Translations under genes and position numbers: made by a program | Source of the DNA: Paragordius varius | Taxonomy: Eukaryota; Nematomorpha | DNA length: 64,000 nucleotides | Assembly: GCA_964247055.1 (NCBI GenBank) | Contig: OZ176050.1 | Span: 3,844,001 to 3,908,000 of the forward strand | Direction of reading: 5' to 3' | Notes under the pieces: generated by a model | The model's input: only the letters and a program-made list of their open reading frames with translations | Database searches by the model: none | What the model was told of the DNA's origin: nothing | Shown: positions 25,201-36,750 of the stretch, piece by piece | Layout: each line of letters opens with the position of its first letter | Position numbering within the stretch: the stretch's first letter is position 1

Positions 25201-25916
25201 TAAAAGGCAAAAGCGTAAAATGTAAGCAAAAACATGCACTAATTTTTTATAATGTGCGTAAAAAAATAGTATCAAAAATCTAGTTATAACAACGTAACTT
25301 TTTTCCTTACAATAATTTGTGCAGAAATTACATATCACACGGTACTAACCATATAAAATTTTAATATTTGATTTTTTACAGCATTGTATTAATCACTCTC
25401 TAAACTAATCATGAATGCAATATTATTATAAAAAATCATAACATTTTATATTATAATGTTAAAATTATATTTTTATGTAAATGTGTGTTCTGCACTGTTT
25501 TATACTGCCTTATAAATCTGCAGATGTGCCTTTTAAAAAATACGTAAAGTATATTTATTAAAAGTTAAACAATTTAAATAAATATAAAAACATCACTTGG
25601 TTCGGAGGGGTTTGGGTCGAAAAATCTAGATCAATATTATTTAATGTGTAGGGCGTAAATGGTTCATGGACAACTGATGGTTTAATTCGATACAACCAAC
25701 TAAAAAATAATTGAAATATTAAACCTCCGTTTATTATGGGATCGTGGAAAAATTGTGAATGCTGTACCGGATAATTGCTCTGCATACAAATTATTACTAA
25801 CTGTTTGAGGATTGTTCTAAAAATAAAGCAAATTATACTTGGCCTTCAGGTAATGTACCCTCATAACCAAATGCCTCAGAGCAAAATTCATTGTTAAATC
25901 CGGAGAGATATTGCAT
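21941..25916 (-). CDS. HGD: Homogentisate 1,2-dioxygenase
   Basis: Opens the ring of homogentisate to maleylacetoacetate in tyrosine/phenylalanine catabolism (cytosolic, Fe(II)). Exons in transcript order: 25916-25839, 25816-25725, 25699-25597, 25094-24949, 24790-24756, 24454-24375, 24147-24033, 23349-23213, 23011-22907, 22680-22554, 22185-21941. They join in phase to 420 codons plus stop (human 445). Diagnostic blocks: [49 protein letters not shown]-type [51 protein letters not shown] and TPHGPD. The iron ligands are expected at about His339, Glu345 and His376; all are present, so the enzyme should be active. Introns 1 and 2 are only 22 nt (25817-25838) and 25 nt (25700-25724); the others are 158-683 nt. 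An AATAAA-type signal follows the stop on the minus strand (about 21930). Confidence 0.96.
22201..22253. repeat. (TA)n microsatellite in HGD intron
   Basis: A long alternating TA tract with a short interruption lies inside the last HGD intron, just upstream (in transcript terms) of the last exon's acceptor region. Length is likely polymorphic. Confidence 0.9.
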
Positions 25917-26316
25917 TTTTTAATTTATTCAATTTAAATTCAAATGTTATATGTTTTTATGAACTAATAACCAAACATTTGGATTAATTGATTTTTATTT
26001 GATGTTCAAGAAAAATTTAATATGACCATAAAACAATTATGTATTAAATGCAAGAGCTAGGCCATTTAATAGTGAAATTTTATAATTTGCTAACTTAACT
26101 ATAAAACCTTCTATCTTTTTATTTTTAGATCAAATGCCCTTAGGGTGTTTTTTGTCCAAGTCAATAAATTTTTTACCAAATTATAACAATTAAACATTAT
26201 CCGGTTCTTAGCTATTGTCTAAAGCATACTACGAAAACAAACTACAACGCACCTGTTATAATAAATAATTATCAAAATTGTCACATGTAAACCAAAGTAT
26301 TTAAGCCAACTAATTT
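25917..26316. other. HGD upstream region
   Basis: The 400 bp 5' of HGD are AT-rich with no recognisable gene. Its promoter presumably lies here, but I see no specific motif. Confidence 0.4.
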
Positions 26317-26819
26317 TTAATCATTACCTTTTTACTTTTTTGTCCTAAAAACTTCGGGGTAGTTTTTATCTCAGAACTCAATTTTGAAAATAAACTACAG
26401 TTTTTTTAGTTGGAATTTAATTATTAAATATAGTTCTCATGTATACATAAAAAAGCTTATATATTTTACAGTTTTTGACTTCTAGAGTCTAAAAGTAAAA
26501 TAGGCCCAGAGCAGGATTTAACCAAACAGCTGATTTTATTAAATATATCAAGTTTTTGATGGTAAATGAAGTCTAAAATCTTTTTAAAGTTAATCATTTA
26601 CATTAACTATAATATACATTTATTTTCTGTTTCAGCAATTTTTAACGACAAAAAGGTTTGAAATGGGATTTTACTTACAATATATTTTTTTAAAAAATAT
26701 TTTTGTAATGCGCTTAAAAGACTAAAGAAAGTATATTTTTAACTTGAAAGCTTAAATAGTTTTTACCATATTTAAACGCTCTGGGATATAAAACTCCCCA
26801 AAAGGTAATGGAGTATTAA
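26317..26819. mobile_element. TTAA-MITE family T2, second copy
   Basis: Resembles 21218-21751: GGGGTAGTTTTTATCTCAGA near the left, AAACAGCTGATTTTATT and ATATCAAGTTTTTGATGGTA inside, and AACTCCCCAAAAGGTAATG at the right end, with TTAA at both borders. Non-coding. Confidence 0.6.
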
Positions 26820-27375
26820 TTATGTTTTAAAATATTGAGAATCAATATTTGGCGGTTATGGAGGTTTTGTTACAATTTTTTACAATGTAAAAAATATTAT
26901 ATAAAGGGCAAGAATGCATGTTTTAAATTTACCGCAACATAAAAGGTTTTTCCAAATTTATGTATTTAATATTTCTCTGAAATAATTTAAAAATGAAATA
27001 TTTGCATCTACCAAAAATGGATAACGGCACTACAGTATTTTAAATCAAAAATCTATGCTCTAACTGCATTAGTATCTTTTAAGACAATTTTCTCAAAAAC
27101 AAAATTTAAAATATAAAATATCCCAAACTTTTTCTCAACAAATGATACAATATTTTAAAAATATATACATATAAAATTTTGGAATACCGATAAAATGGAT
27201 ATTATAAAAATATTGTGATATCAGAGCTTTTTGTTTTGATACCTAATATTCAAGAAAGATATTTGACTTTTGTGCTAATTGCTTCATATGGTATGGCTAA
27301 AATTAATATGATCACACATTTACTAAAAAAAAATTGCTAAAGCTAGTTCATCATTCCAAGAAAATATCCATAAAA
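26820..27375. other. AT-rich intergenic stretch
   Basis: No gene or clear repeat seen, apart from T2-like fragments at its left edge. Confidence 0.4.
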
Positions 27376-28500
27376 TATTTAGAGTCATGTAGACTTTATT
27401 TTATTAAAGATTTACTTTTTTTTGTTAATTGGGTATTAATATTTGGTAAAGAATATAAAAACAAGAGCTATAAATATGGTATACCACATCATATTCTTGA
27501 AAAAAGTAAAAGAAGTGTGGGGGAAGGGCGTCAGAAATCTTTCGTAAAAAATGAAAATCTTAAATATTGTTTAAAGAGGAATGGTAATATTTTTGTTAAT
27601 TTTTTGCAAAATTTTATATATTAATTTTTTTTGATAAAATTTTTATTTAACACCTAGATTCGAATTGGGGTATCTAAATATAAGCCAAACTAAATTTGAG
27701 TTAGGATTTTTAAAAAACTAGTGGAAGAAACGGTCCCAATTTAAATTTATGCTTCTTTCCTAATAAAAATTATATAAATATGCCAAAATATCTAAATAAA
27801 ATTTTGTTTTGAAAAAAAGTTCCATGTCAAACAACTTCGACGCCATTTTTATTTTACAAAATATTTGCAAAATGTGGTCTTCATTTAGTGCTAAGGGTAA
27901 AATTAAAGATAATTTTCCATTTAAATCACATCTAACCTTGATAGAAATAGAAGAAATGATTTATTTTGTTATTCTTTTTCAATTATTGCACATGTCACGT
28001 TAATTTTTACCTTTTGGTTTTAGCTTAAAAATGAATGTGTTGTATCCAAGTGTTAAACAAAACAAATTAACCTCTCAAATATAGATTTTTGTTTATAGGT
28101 AAAAAAATATTTATTATAATTTATTTAATAAGATATCACATCCTAATGAAATTGGATCAAATTGATTATTTAATATAGCATCTATCGTGAACATTCCTTT
28201 TAAAATCGTCCCCATATCAAAACAAAAAAAATTATAATTGAGATAAAAATTACGATTTTCCTATCCCTTTTATATAATAATTTTAAGTGAAGGGTTAGTA
28301 GTTAGTGTATTTTCATTTTTTACCAAAGATTTCCGACGCCCTTTCCCCACACTTCTTTTACTTTTTTTCAAGAATATGATATGGTAATACCATATTGCTC
28401 TTGTTTTTATATTCTTTACCAAATATTAATACCCAATTAACGAAAAAAAGTAAATCTTTAATAAAATAAAGTCTACATGACTGTAATACGCCATATCTAA
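27376..28500. repeat. 1.1 kb inverted repeat with nested T1 MITE
   Basis: Left arm (about 27376-27570) and right arm (about 28309-28500) are inverted copies about 180-190 bp long with roughly 90% identity by eye, e.g. TTAATTGGGTATTAATATTT in the left arm and its complement in the right. A T1-family MITE occupies 27647-28056 between the arms. The arms may be the termini of a foldback-type DNA element, but no transposase or target duplication was found. Confidence 0.75.
27647..28056 (+). mobile_element. TTAA-MITE T1, internally deleted
   Basis: Left TTAACACCTAGATTCGAATT and right ATCCAAGTGTTAA, with the conserved middle block CTTCGACGCCATTTTTATTT. Shorter (about 410 bp) than the ~587 bp copies, because a segment before the right end is missing. 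Confidence 0.7.
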
Positions 28501-29307
28501 AACCAAGCAGTATTTATAATTAAAATTATAGTTTGGGCTTCAAAACACTCTGATTTTTAAACCGATTAATAAGGTAATTCATTAAAATAAAAGTAAAATA
28601 GTTTATGGCACTAATATTATTTCTAAATAGGAAAATTTTGATGAACCGTATTTTATGGTTTTTAAAGCATAGTGAAAACGGTAAAAATATCCTTTGAAAA
28701 ATTATTAAAACACTTTATGATTTAATTATGAAGTTTTTCTATCACTACAAAATTAAAATCATAATAACAGTTGTAAAATCCGTATTATAATGATAATCGA
28801 AAATTAAATAGAAAATTAATTGAAAGATGATTATTAATAGAAATTATAAAAGATCTGTGAAACCCTTTCGTCAATAGTAATCGTAGACTAGTTTCGTGCT
28901 TGTTAGCACTCATCAGTACGACACAACTATTTGACTTGGGGTTTTCACATATCGATTTCGTATATATATGCAACTTTGCAATTTTGGTATAAATTTTTCC
29001 ACTTACTTTAAAAAAACAAAATTATTTTAATTAAATTTGCAAAAGATCAAAATTTTCAGTTAAAGAATTTTCTCCACCTAAAAGCCATAAGCATATTTTT
29101 TAATGTTGACCTCATTAATTTGTTTGGAATATGAATTTTAAATGGCTTTAGGTTAAATACTCCAAAGGGTAATAAGTGTTTAGATACCCAAAAGATTGTG
29201 GGTTTAAAATATAGGATATTCAGGTAAAGCATATATTTAGTACATGTATATTCCGCGGTGCAAAATATAAATGATTTTTTGCAAATATATCAATTAAAAA
29301 ATTAAAA
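28501..29307. other. Intergenic AT-rich stretch
   Basis: A 62-codon minus-strand frame (28785-28973) is open but has no recognisable features. I see no supported gene here. Confidence 0.4.
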
Positions 29308-32300
29308 TCATTCTTCAGAATTTTCTTCTGGACCATTTTTTACACAATTCGGTAATCTGGTACAGTTCCATTCTTGATCCATACATATTAGCTTTAAATT
29401 GGATAAATGTGAAGTGATATTATTTGACATTAATGTATCATTCGTACGACTAAAAGTATAATTAGGTTCGCAAGAAATTGTACATGTTGCATCAAGTGGA
29501 GATGGTTTGTAAATACATTCGTTCGGTTTAACAATTGCATTGTGTGGTATATCAATTAGTGGTTCACAAACTTTTTCTAAAATATATAGGTTTATAATAA
29601 TGCATGAGAAAATAAAATAAACAAATTGTTGGAAGTTTAATTTGAATCATTTGTCGTTTTTAATCTACTGTAAACTTTATTCTAATATCCATACTTAAAA
29701 ATTAATGACAATAAGTTTATAAAGTATAGTATTAATGTATTTTTTAGGAAAAGCAACCTACTTAAGGTTACCACGATATTTTTAAATATAATAAATCAAA
29801 TGGGAATTCCTGTTCACCCATATATTTTCTGCGTCGAGAATCTTGTAGTTCAACTATCCATATAAAAATTGTTCATGCTGAAAAAATCTAATTAAATTTT
29901 TGTAAAAAGATGTCTCACCTATACACTCATTCCTTATTCCATCCCATTGTCCATACGCCATACAGGTTATCGTATTTTGCCCTAGCATATATTGCTTGTC
30001 GGGGTAAGGACATTTTAGTTCACATGTTGTACCACTAAGAAAATCAGAAGCATTTCCAGGCACCTTGCTACCATCAGGTTCATAACAATCTTTGACAATA
30101 GCGGTTGGAATGTTGGGTGATTTGCATTTTGTTCCTAAACAAAATAGACATTCACTCTTAAAAATATTATTCAAAGATCTAAAATATTTGTTTTTATACA
30201 GCACCCTAGAATCTGATATTACATATTATTAAAAATACAACTAGTCTCTTCGCTGATAATATTAAATAGCAATGTTGTATTATCCTTATGTTGTACATCT
30301 TTTAAAATTAATTAAAATTCAATAGCCATTTTATATTTAACATGTTATTTTTTATAATAATTCATAATTTGATAAGTTTATTAAATGACTTTCGCATTTA
30401 GGCAGCGTGCCGGTCCATTTTAGGTTAGTCTTTGAACATTTTCGTATAGCGTTACCAGAGATTCTTTTGAATCCCGGATCACATGCTATACCACAACTTT
30501 CTTCTACAACTCCTTTGCAAGGTATGACAAAATATGAATGGGCCAATAGTTTCATTTCATCACACCTGCGCACTAATTAATGATAATATATTCCCAATTC
30601 GGCAAAAAATATTCATGTTTTCTAAAGACTACTTATGCTTTATCAGTGTCCAACACACCTCTGGAAAGAATTTTAAATGCAAAGTTTTACGAAATCTAAG
30701 AAAAAATTATTTGTTTAACAAATTTTCTGAATATTGCCGTCGGCAAAGAACTAGCAAAAAAGGTTAAAATAAATGATTGTATTGACAGTCTTAGATCTAA
30801 AATTAAATAAATATTCGTTAATGTCCATATATTTTCCAAAAGCTGGCCGATTAATTTGATCCAATGCGGCCCGCGAAGCCATTTGTGTTGGACCCCTGCT
30901 CACCCCTGGTTTAAACTATGAAAATAATATAATTTAGAATTGAAAATTTAAATAAGAATATTAACCTTGGCATTCTCCGTGTTTTGATGTGTAATACTTT
31001 GGACAAGAACAATTATCTTTGGATATGGACCCAATCTTAGCTGTGCGTTTGTCGGGGCATTTTAAACACATATCTTTAGAGTTTCCCCAAACATCCTTGT
31101 ACGAATCCATTGGACAATCTATATTTAAATGGAAATCAATATTTGTGACTAGGATTGGGTGGCGGTCTATTTTTTTAAAATACTCTCAATTAGCTTACTT
31201 AAACCATATATAATTTGATGACTTAATATATTTAAACCTTTCCCTCTTAGTAATATTAAATAAATAAATTAATGGAAAAAAATACCAACACATGATTTAT
31301 TATTATCATCATCAATGTATTGTCCTGGAGGACAGAGGCATTTATACATTCCCGAAATTGTATCACAAAAGCATTGGGAGTGTTTATGGAGGCAACCACA
31401 TTTCATATCCGTTTTAGTGTTGTATGTACAAGTGCATAATCGATTTATCATATCATCCACTTTGGTTAATAAATGATGTTGCCAAGATTTGTCCTTACCT
31501 TCATTGAGATTTGTCATGATAGTGTCATTTTGACTTGATTCTATCCATTTGTTATCTGATTAAAAGAGGAGAATGTTTGAGACACGATCAACCACCTATA
31601 GTAAATATGTTTGTTATATTGGTGACAGAAAAGTTAGTATTATTTTAGTTATATTTTATGTTTATAGTTATTATGAATTGTAATTTGGAATTCAATAAAA
31701 ATTGATGGATTGCGCATGGAAAAACACTTTATTTATAAAACTAAATAACTTTTTAATAATTTTTAGCGGTTTCACAAACAAAATATTATTTAACAATATT
31801 TACATTTTTCAGATATATTTTGGGCTATCTTGATCAATTCGGAATAATTTCTAAACATGATATGGTGCAAGAGTTTTGGTGGACTGGCAATGTTCCATAA
31901 TTCTTTGATGTTACCGCGAATGGGGCTTAATGTAAATATTTCAACTTTGTTACGCTTAAGAAAATTAGCAAGTGGTCTAGGATCTGGTCCATTAGAAAAA
32001 CCATCCGTAATTATCAATAGAGTTTTGAATGATTTCGGTCTTGCATAATCAATGAGTTTCTAAATTTGCAAAAAGAAATAGCCTAAATTGTTTTTTATTT
32101 TTTCATTTTTTTGTCATTTGGTTTATGGGTGTAAAAAAATTAATTGTTTTATTTTGGAATCTTACATGAGCGGGAATTATAAAGTATATAAATAAATACA
32201 AAATAGGATTTACAAGCAGTGGACATCAACCGAAATTCCGTACATATCCAAAATATTTTGCGTTAAAACAAATTTGTTTGGATTTGTAAGGATTGTTGGT

Positions 32301-34340
32301 TGATATTCCACTACTTTCTAAATCCTATTTTATATAAATTATATACTTCATAATTCGCACTCATGTAAGATTCAAAAATAAAACAGTATAAATTTTTTAT
32401 ACACTCATAAACCAGATGACAAAAAAATGAAAAATAAAACCATATTTTTTGTTTTATTTTGATATATATATTTTACTGAATAAAATATGAATGTTAAGAT
32501 TTCAATAGTGAGTTCAGCTAGTAAGTATTTTAAAAAATATTTTAATATAGTTTCATAAAAAAAATTGTTTTAGTATGTTAAAAGAAAAATTTCATCTTTT
32601 GAAATGAGATTTTATAGAAACCCAACTATATGATTTCAGGCTCCTTATATATTAAATATCTCTTAAAATGATAATAAACCATAATATCTAAACTATAATT
32701 TTTTTTAATTACTCTCAATTATCCTTAATTTTAATTTTGGTTTTCTCTTAATATTTCAAAAACTAGGTCGTCAACAAATTAAAATTTTTGCGGCAAATGA
32801 ATTCGCTGGTCATAAGCTATCTCATAAAAAAATTTTTGTTAAAAATATTAACTCTGTTTTTTGGACATGGTGTAATATGTCATGCGCCGAATTTTGAGAA
32901 TAGATTGAATGAAACATTAGAATTAGATGGCCAACATTATCATTTATAAAAAACAAATAATATTAGCTATATTATTCTGCAATGCATCAATATTTTTGGC
33001 CGCTTAAAAAGGTATCAACCTTTACAAAAAACTAAATATATCTAAATATACTCATATTAAAAATTAGAACCAGAACCAAAAATTTAAATCACAAGTCATT
33101 TTGCTGTACCTGGTTCGATTTATATTTAACGGCTTTGAGAACAAATGAATCGGCTTACTTCCATTTTTTCAGTCAAAAGTTCTGTTCATTCATTATCTTA
33201 AATTTATATTATAACGACAATTAACATTTCAACCTGCAGAGATTTTATAAAACTATAATTTGTTTTATGTTTTAAATAAAATAAAAAACAAAATTAAAAA
33301 GATCAATTCTTGAATCCATTAAAAACCGCGTTACGGAAAATACGATAAACATTCAAAATGCCAATGAAGCAAATGGTTTCGGATACTTTTTTAGTAATCT
33401 CATACCAATTATTATATTTTATATTAATAAATGAGGATTCGGATATTATTAAAATATCAAATTCTACATTTATACCATTTTTATTAATTTACCATCCATT
33501 TTTTTCTAGTACAGCATCGAAACAATTAGATCAGACAATTGATTAGTTTTTTAAACCAAGTTGATTTATCAAAGATTATGAAATCATTGTCCAACCATCG
33601 TAGAAAATTAAATACTTGATAAATTGAAGTATCCTATTTAATTTATATTTATTTTAAAAAAATTGGTGCTATCAGCAGTTATAATGCGTTGGGTATTATA
33701 AACTTAAATTCTTTTATCATACTTTAGCTTCGAGCAACGCCCCAAAAGTAAATGTGCTCCCCTGAGAATGACTGATACGGCCCAAATTCTGTACCAATTG
33801 ACATTTGTTAAATAATGGAGTGGGGCGGCTTATTTGATCAAAGTAACGGAATATTTTGCCTTTAGAACCATACGTTATCAAAGTTATTCGGGTTGCGTTA
33901 ATTTCGATAGGTAATGTTACCAATAGGCTTTTGATGGCAGTAATAATTGAATGAAAATGACTACTATTCATAGAACTCGATGCATCAATTAAAATGGCAA
34001 TATCGGCATTTTTTTCATTCCTCCATAATTTTTGTATGAAATGGAACCAAACATCCACGAAAGTTTGTTGGTATTGAGTTAAATTAGCACGGTTAAATTT
34101 TTCAAAATTTGTTGATCCGTAATTTTTTGTCATTGATTTAAGTGTATGATTACGGATGCCGTTTTTATTCTTTGTACCTTTTACTATTGACGATAATAAC
34201 ACATCTCGAGGTTTCAGGGAATGTATTCTTTTAAGGATTAAACTTTTGGGCAAATAAAATATTTTAGGGTTTTGGACAAACTTTACCGCTAAAAATGTGG
34301 ATAACAGAACAATATGAGAAAGGACAAAAAATTTCTTCAT
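29308..34340 (-). CDS. Secreted vWA-EGF-Cys-rich-sushi protein, short SVEP1/polydom-like
   Basis: Seven exons (34340-33723, 32059-31804, 31555-31286, 31118-30966, 30572-30390, 30134-29919, 29576-29308) join in phase to 654 residues. A hydrophobic N-terminus (VLSHIVLLSTFLAVKF) is a likely signal peptide. A vWA domain spans about 113-285 with an intact MIDAS: DASSS at 119-123, a GSTFTFG threonine, and ITDGFSNGPDPRP. Next come an EGF-like module (CLHKHSQCFCDTISGMYKC), an ephrin-receptor-like Cys-rich module (CLKCPDKRTAKIGSIS, then DNCSCPKYY) and three sushi/CCP modules ending WTGTLPKCE, QWDGIRNEC and EWNCTRLPNC. The order matches the N-terminus of SVEP1/polydom, a large extracellular adhesion protein, but here the protein stops after three sushi modules with no membrane anchor. 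All introns after the first two exons are phase 1, typical of shuffled modules. Intron 1 (1.66 kb) and intron 4 carry DNA transposons. Confidence 0.9.
30640..30910. mobile_element. hAT MITE in intron of SVEP1-like gene
   Basis: Similar to 11445-11668 over most of its length. It shares AAAGTTTTACGAAATCTAAG-type sequence, GGTTAAAATAAAT, and the end GAAGCCATTTGTGTTGGACC followed by CCTG. Lies between exons 4 and 5. The left terminus is eroded, so the exact start is uncertain. Confidence 0.7.
32092..32443. repeat. Long palindromic element in vWA-splitting intron
   Basis: Two inverted arms of about 145 bp (32092-32236 and about 32296-32443) flank a ~60 bp spacer. For example, GGAATCTTACATGAG in the left arm matches the complement of CTCATGTAAGATTC in the right. 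Arm identity looks about 85%. It sits in intron 1 of the SVEP1-like gene, which separates the two halves of the vWA domain. Probably a MITE of unknown superfamily. Confidence 0.75.
32444..33722. other. Rest of SVEP1-like intron 1
   Basis: AT-rich with a degenerate GAACC-type stretch (33060-33145). A plus-strand 62-codon frame at 33358-33546 lacks any supporting feature. No other structure seen. Confidence 0.4.
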
Positions 34341-35297
34341 TGATGAAGTAAAAATAAATGGACCTTGATTTTCATTGTAATGATATACATGATTGTCATG
34401 GAAGAAATTTTAAAAAAATGTATTTTTAATTGATTTTTGATCAAAAGTTATTCCCATATATCAATTTATGAGAGATTAAAACATTTGTTGATCATTACAA
34501 AAAATATATTTTCTGCTAAGTGGAATAAGTACACATTAGTGAAAACTCGCACATTTTCCTTTTAATAATATGTAAAATGATACATTTTTAATCTGCTATT
34601 CAATTTAAACTTCAAAGATAGTTTATGTATGTTAAACAAAACGAGAATGAAAAAAAGTTCTCAGGGATGGTTAAAAATGTGAAGCATGCACAATCCTTAA
34701 TTTTTTAAATGTGAGTGGGAAGGGGTTTTTTAAAATAAAATATTTTTATATGATTTATTAGCAGCTAAAATGTTTATTTATAAAAACTAATTTCAATTAT
34801 TTTATTTATTAAACAATAGTTGACCTTGGGCAATTATTTGTTATTACGGTATGAAGAAAAATTAATTAATAAATATACGGATTTAAATATTGTTTAAATG
34901 ATTCATTGTTGTAATCATGAATTAAGATTTTGATTTATGTTTTGATTTGGAGATAAATAACGATGTTTTAAAATTATATGTTTATATGTTTTAATCAATC
35001 CAGCATATGCACGAACAAATTCTTTAATAAAAGTCTTGTTTTATTGCTTGGTCTTACATTTTAGATTAATGAGGACTGGATATTTTTTTAATATCTATAA
35101 ATCGAATGGAGTTTGCGTTAAAAAATTATCTGTTAATAACTTTCTAAAATAGTAAATTAGATAAGGAATTGATTAAATTATGGATTATGTGACGATAAAA
35201 ATTTTAAATTACAGTCATTTTGAAAAATCTTTACTCGTTGGGTTCATTGGTAAACTATACCAGGTTTATCATGTAATTTGGAAAGGATCTCCATTAT
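34341..35297. other. Upstream region of the SVEP1-like gene
   Basis: About 950 bp of AT-rich DNA between the SVEP1-like start codon and the mariner remnant. No promoter motif, ORF or repeat could be assigned. Confidence 0.4.
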
Positions 35298-36330
35298 TTA
35301 TTTTTGTTCAAAATATTGTACATCGGCTTCTACACAGTTTGGTCATCTCTCAGTTAATATCTGAATGCCGTGATAAAAAACTGAGCGACTTTTGCGGCAA
35401 ACCATTCGTCAAGCCATTTTCCAATTCTTCGTAATCATTGAAGCGCTGGTCTGTGAGGTTCGGCCCCATTGATACAAAGTTATATTAGTATGGCGCCGAA
35501 TCAGGAGAGTTTAGAGGATCCGAAAGAATTTCCGATTAAAGCTATTTCAAAGGTGTCTTTCACTGGTTTTACTATGTGAGACGAAGCATATGTATCAAAA
35601 TCCCTTCATGTCATCTGATCAATTACGCGTTTTTCGATTAGTGCATGATTGAAATCATTTGTTGGCGATACCTTATGTAATCGTTTCACCAGGTTTGAAA
35701 AGTTCAATGCACAAATCGCTTAACCAGGCACAATGGTTTTCTTGCCGAATCGATTTGACATTGGTTATGGTCTGGATTGGCTAGGTAAAAGCCACGATTT
35801 CCACTATTACAATAAAGCCAATTCTTACCACCTCCATATCGATGCAAAAGTAATTTCTTCTCGGGATGTTGAAGCACGATTTTACAAGCACTTTGCCATT
35901 TTCGGTTTGACATTCTTTCGAATTGGGTAAGATGGACCTATATACCGAGTTTATTGGTCTTTAATATTGCTCGTAGACATCTATTGATTGTTTTTGTGTT
36001 TGAGCTGGGTTATCATCCCATAACCTTTGCACTTTAGCGTCCTCCTAAATGAATGGTCTATCACACTACCCACATTCTTTCAGATGATATTACCATTTTT
36101 TATATTTTGAAACCATGTTTTACATGTGTTAATCTTAGAGGTTCACCATATGCTTTTACCAGCCAACGATAACTTTCAAAAGCCATTTTCTTCTGGCGGC
36201 AAAGCGTAGCGCAATTGTATTTTTATTAGGCACAAAATTCTACATGAATACTGAATGATAAGTTTAGAACGCTACTTTTTGGCGGAGCCAATTTGTATGT
36301 ATTTATATTTAGATGTCAGATGAACGAAAC
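35298..36330 (-). pseudogene. Decayed mariner-family transposase
   Basis: Minus-strand fragments in the right order match mariner transposase. N-terminal: KTWFQNIKNGN. Middle: DDNPAQTQKQSIDVYEQY and SILPNSKECQTENGK. Catalytic core: YRQQMISIMH, LIEKR, KPVKDTFEIALI and SPDSAPY (equivalent of YSPDLAPSDY). C-terminal: QRFNDYEELE, then WLDEWFAAK, NCVEADVQYFEQK and a stop at 35298. At least two frame changes and several in-frame stops show it is inactive. The span fits a full-length ~345-codon gene. Base composition is less AT-rich than its surroundings, consistent with insertion. Terminal inverted repeats were not clearly found. Confidence 0.85.
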
Positions 36331-36750
36331 AAATTAATAGCGTATTTTTCGCTGACGTTCTCTCTTAGTTCCTGTAAAAATTTATTGCACCTGGTATACT
36401 AATTTTAAACAATTAACATATCTTACGATATCAAAATGTATGATTTTATCCAAGAGTGTTTGGTTTTGGGCTAACAGATCAGTTAGATAAGTAATATATC
36501 AATTTCATAAAAATAGAAAATAAAATTTAGGGAATATTGTAATTTAATTTTTGTTTATAAAATTGAAAGTATGGACATTAATGATATTTTTTTAGTATTG
36601 TTGTACATCACAAAATTTTCCAAATTCCTTTGAAATGATATTCAATAAGACAAAAATTTAACTTAATAGCGCTGTTAACAATATAGATATTTTATTAGTT
36701 ATTCTTACATAAATGTTTATTAATATTAAGGTTTTATATTTTATAAAAAT
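36331..36750. other. AT-rich spacer
   Basis: No gene or repeat recognised between the mariner remnant and repeat R1 copy B. Confidence 0.4.

Noticed and set aside
30534-30767. 77-codon plus-strand frame
   Set aside because: Spans a sushi exon in antisense and the hAT MITE; not a gene.
33358-33546. 62-codon plus-strand frame
   Set aside because: Lies in an intron of the minus-strand SVEP1-like gene with no supporting feature.
35180-35434. 84-codon plus-strand frame
   Set aside because: Antisense to the mariner transposase remnant.
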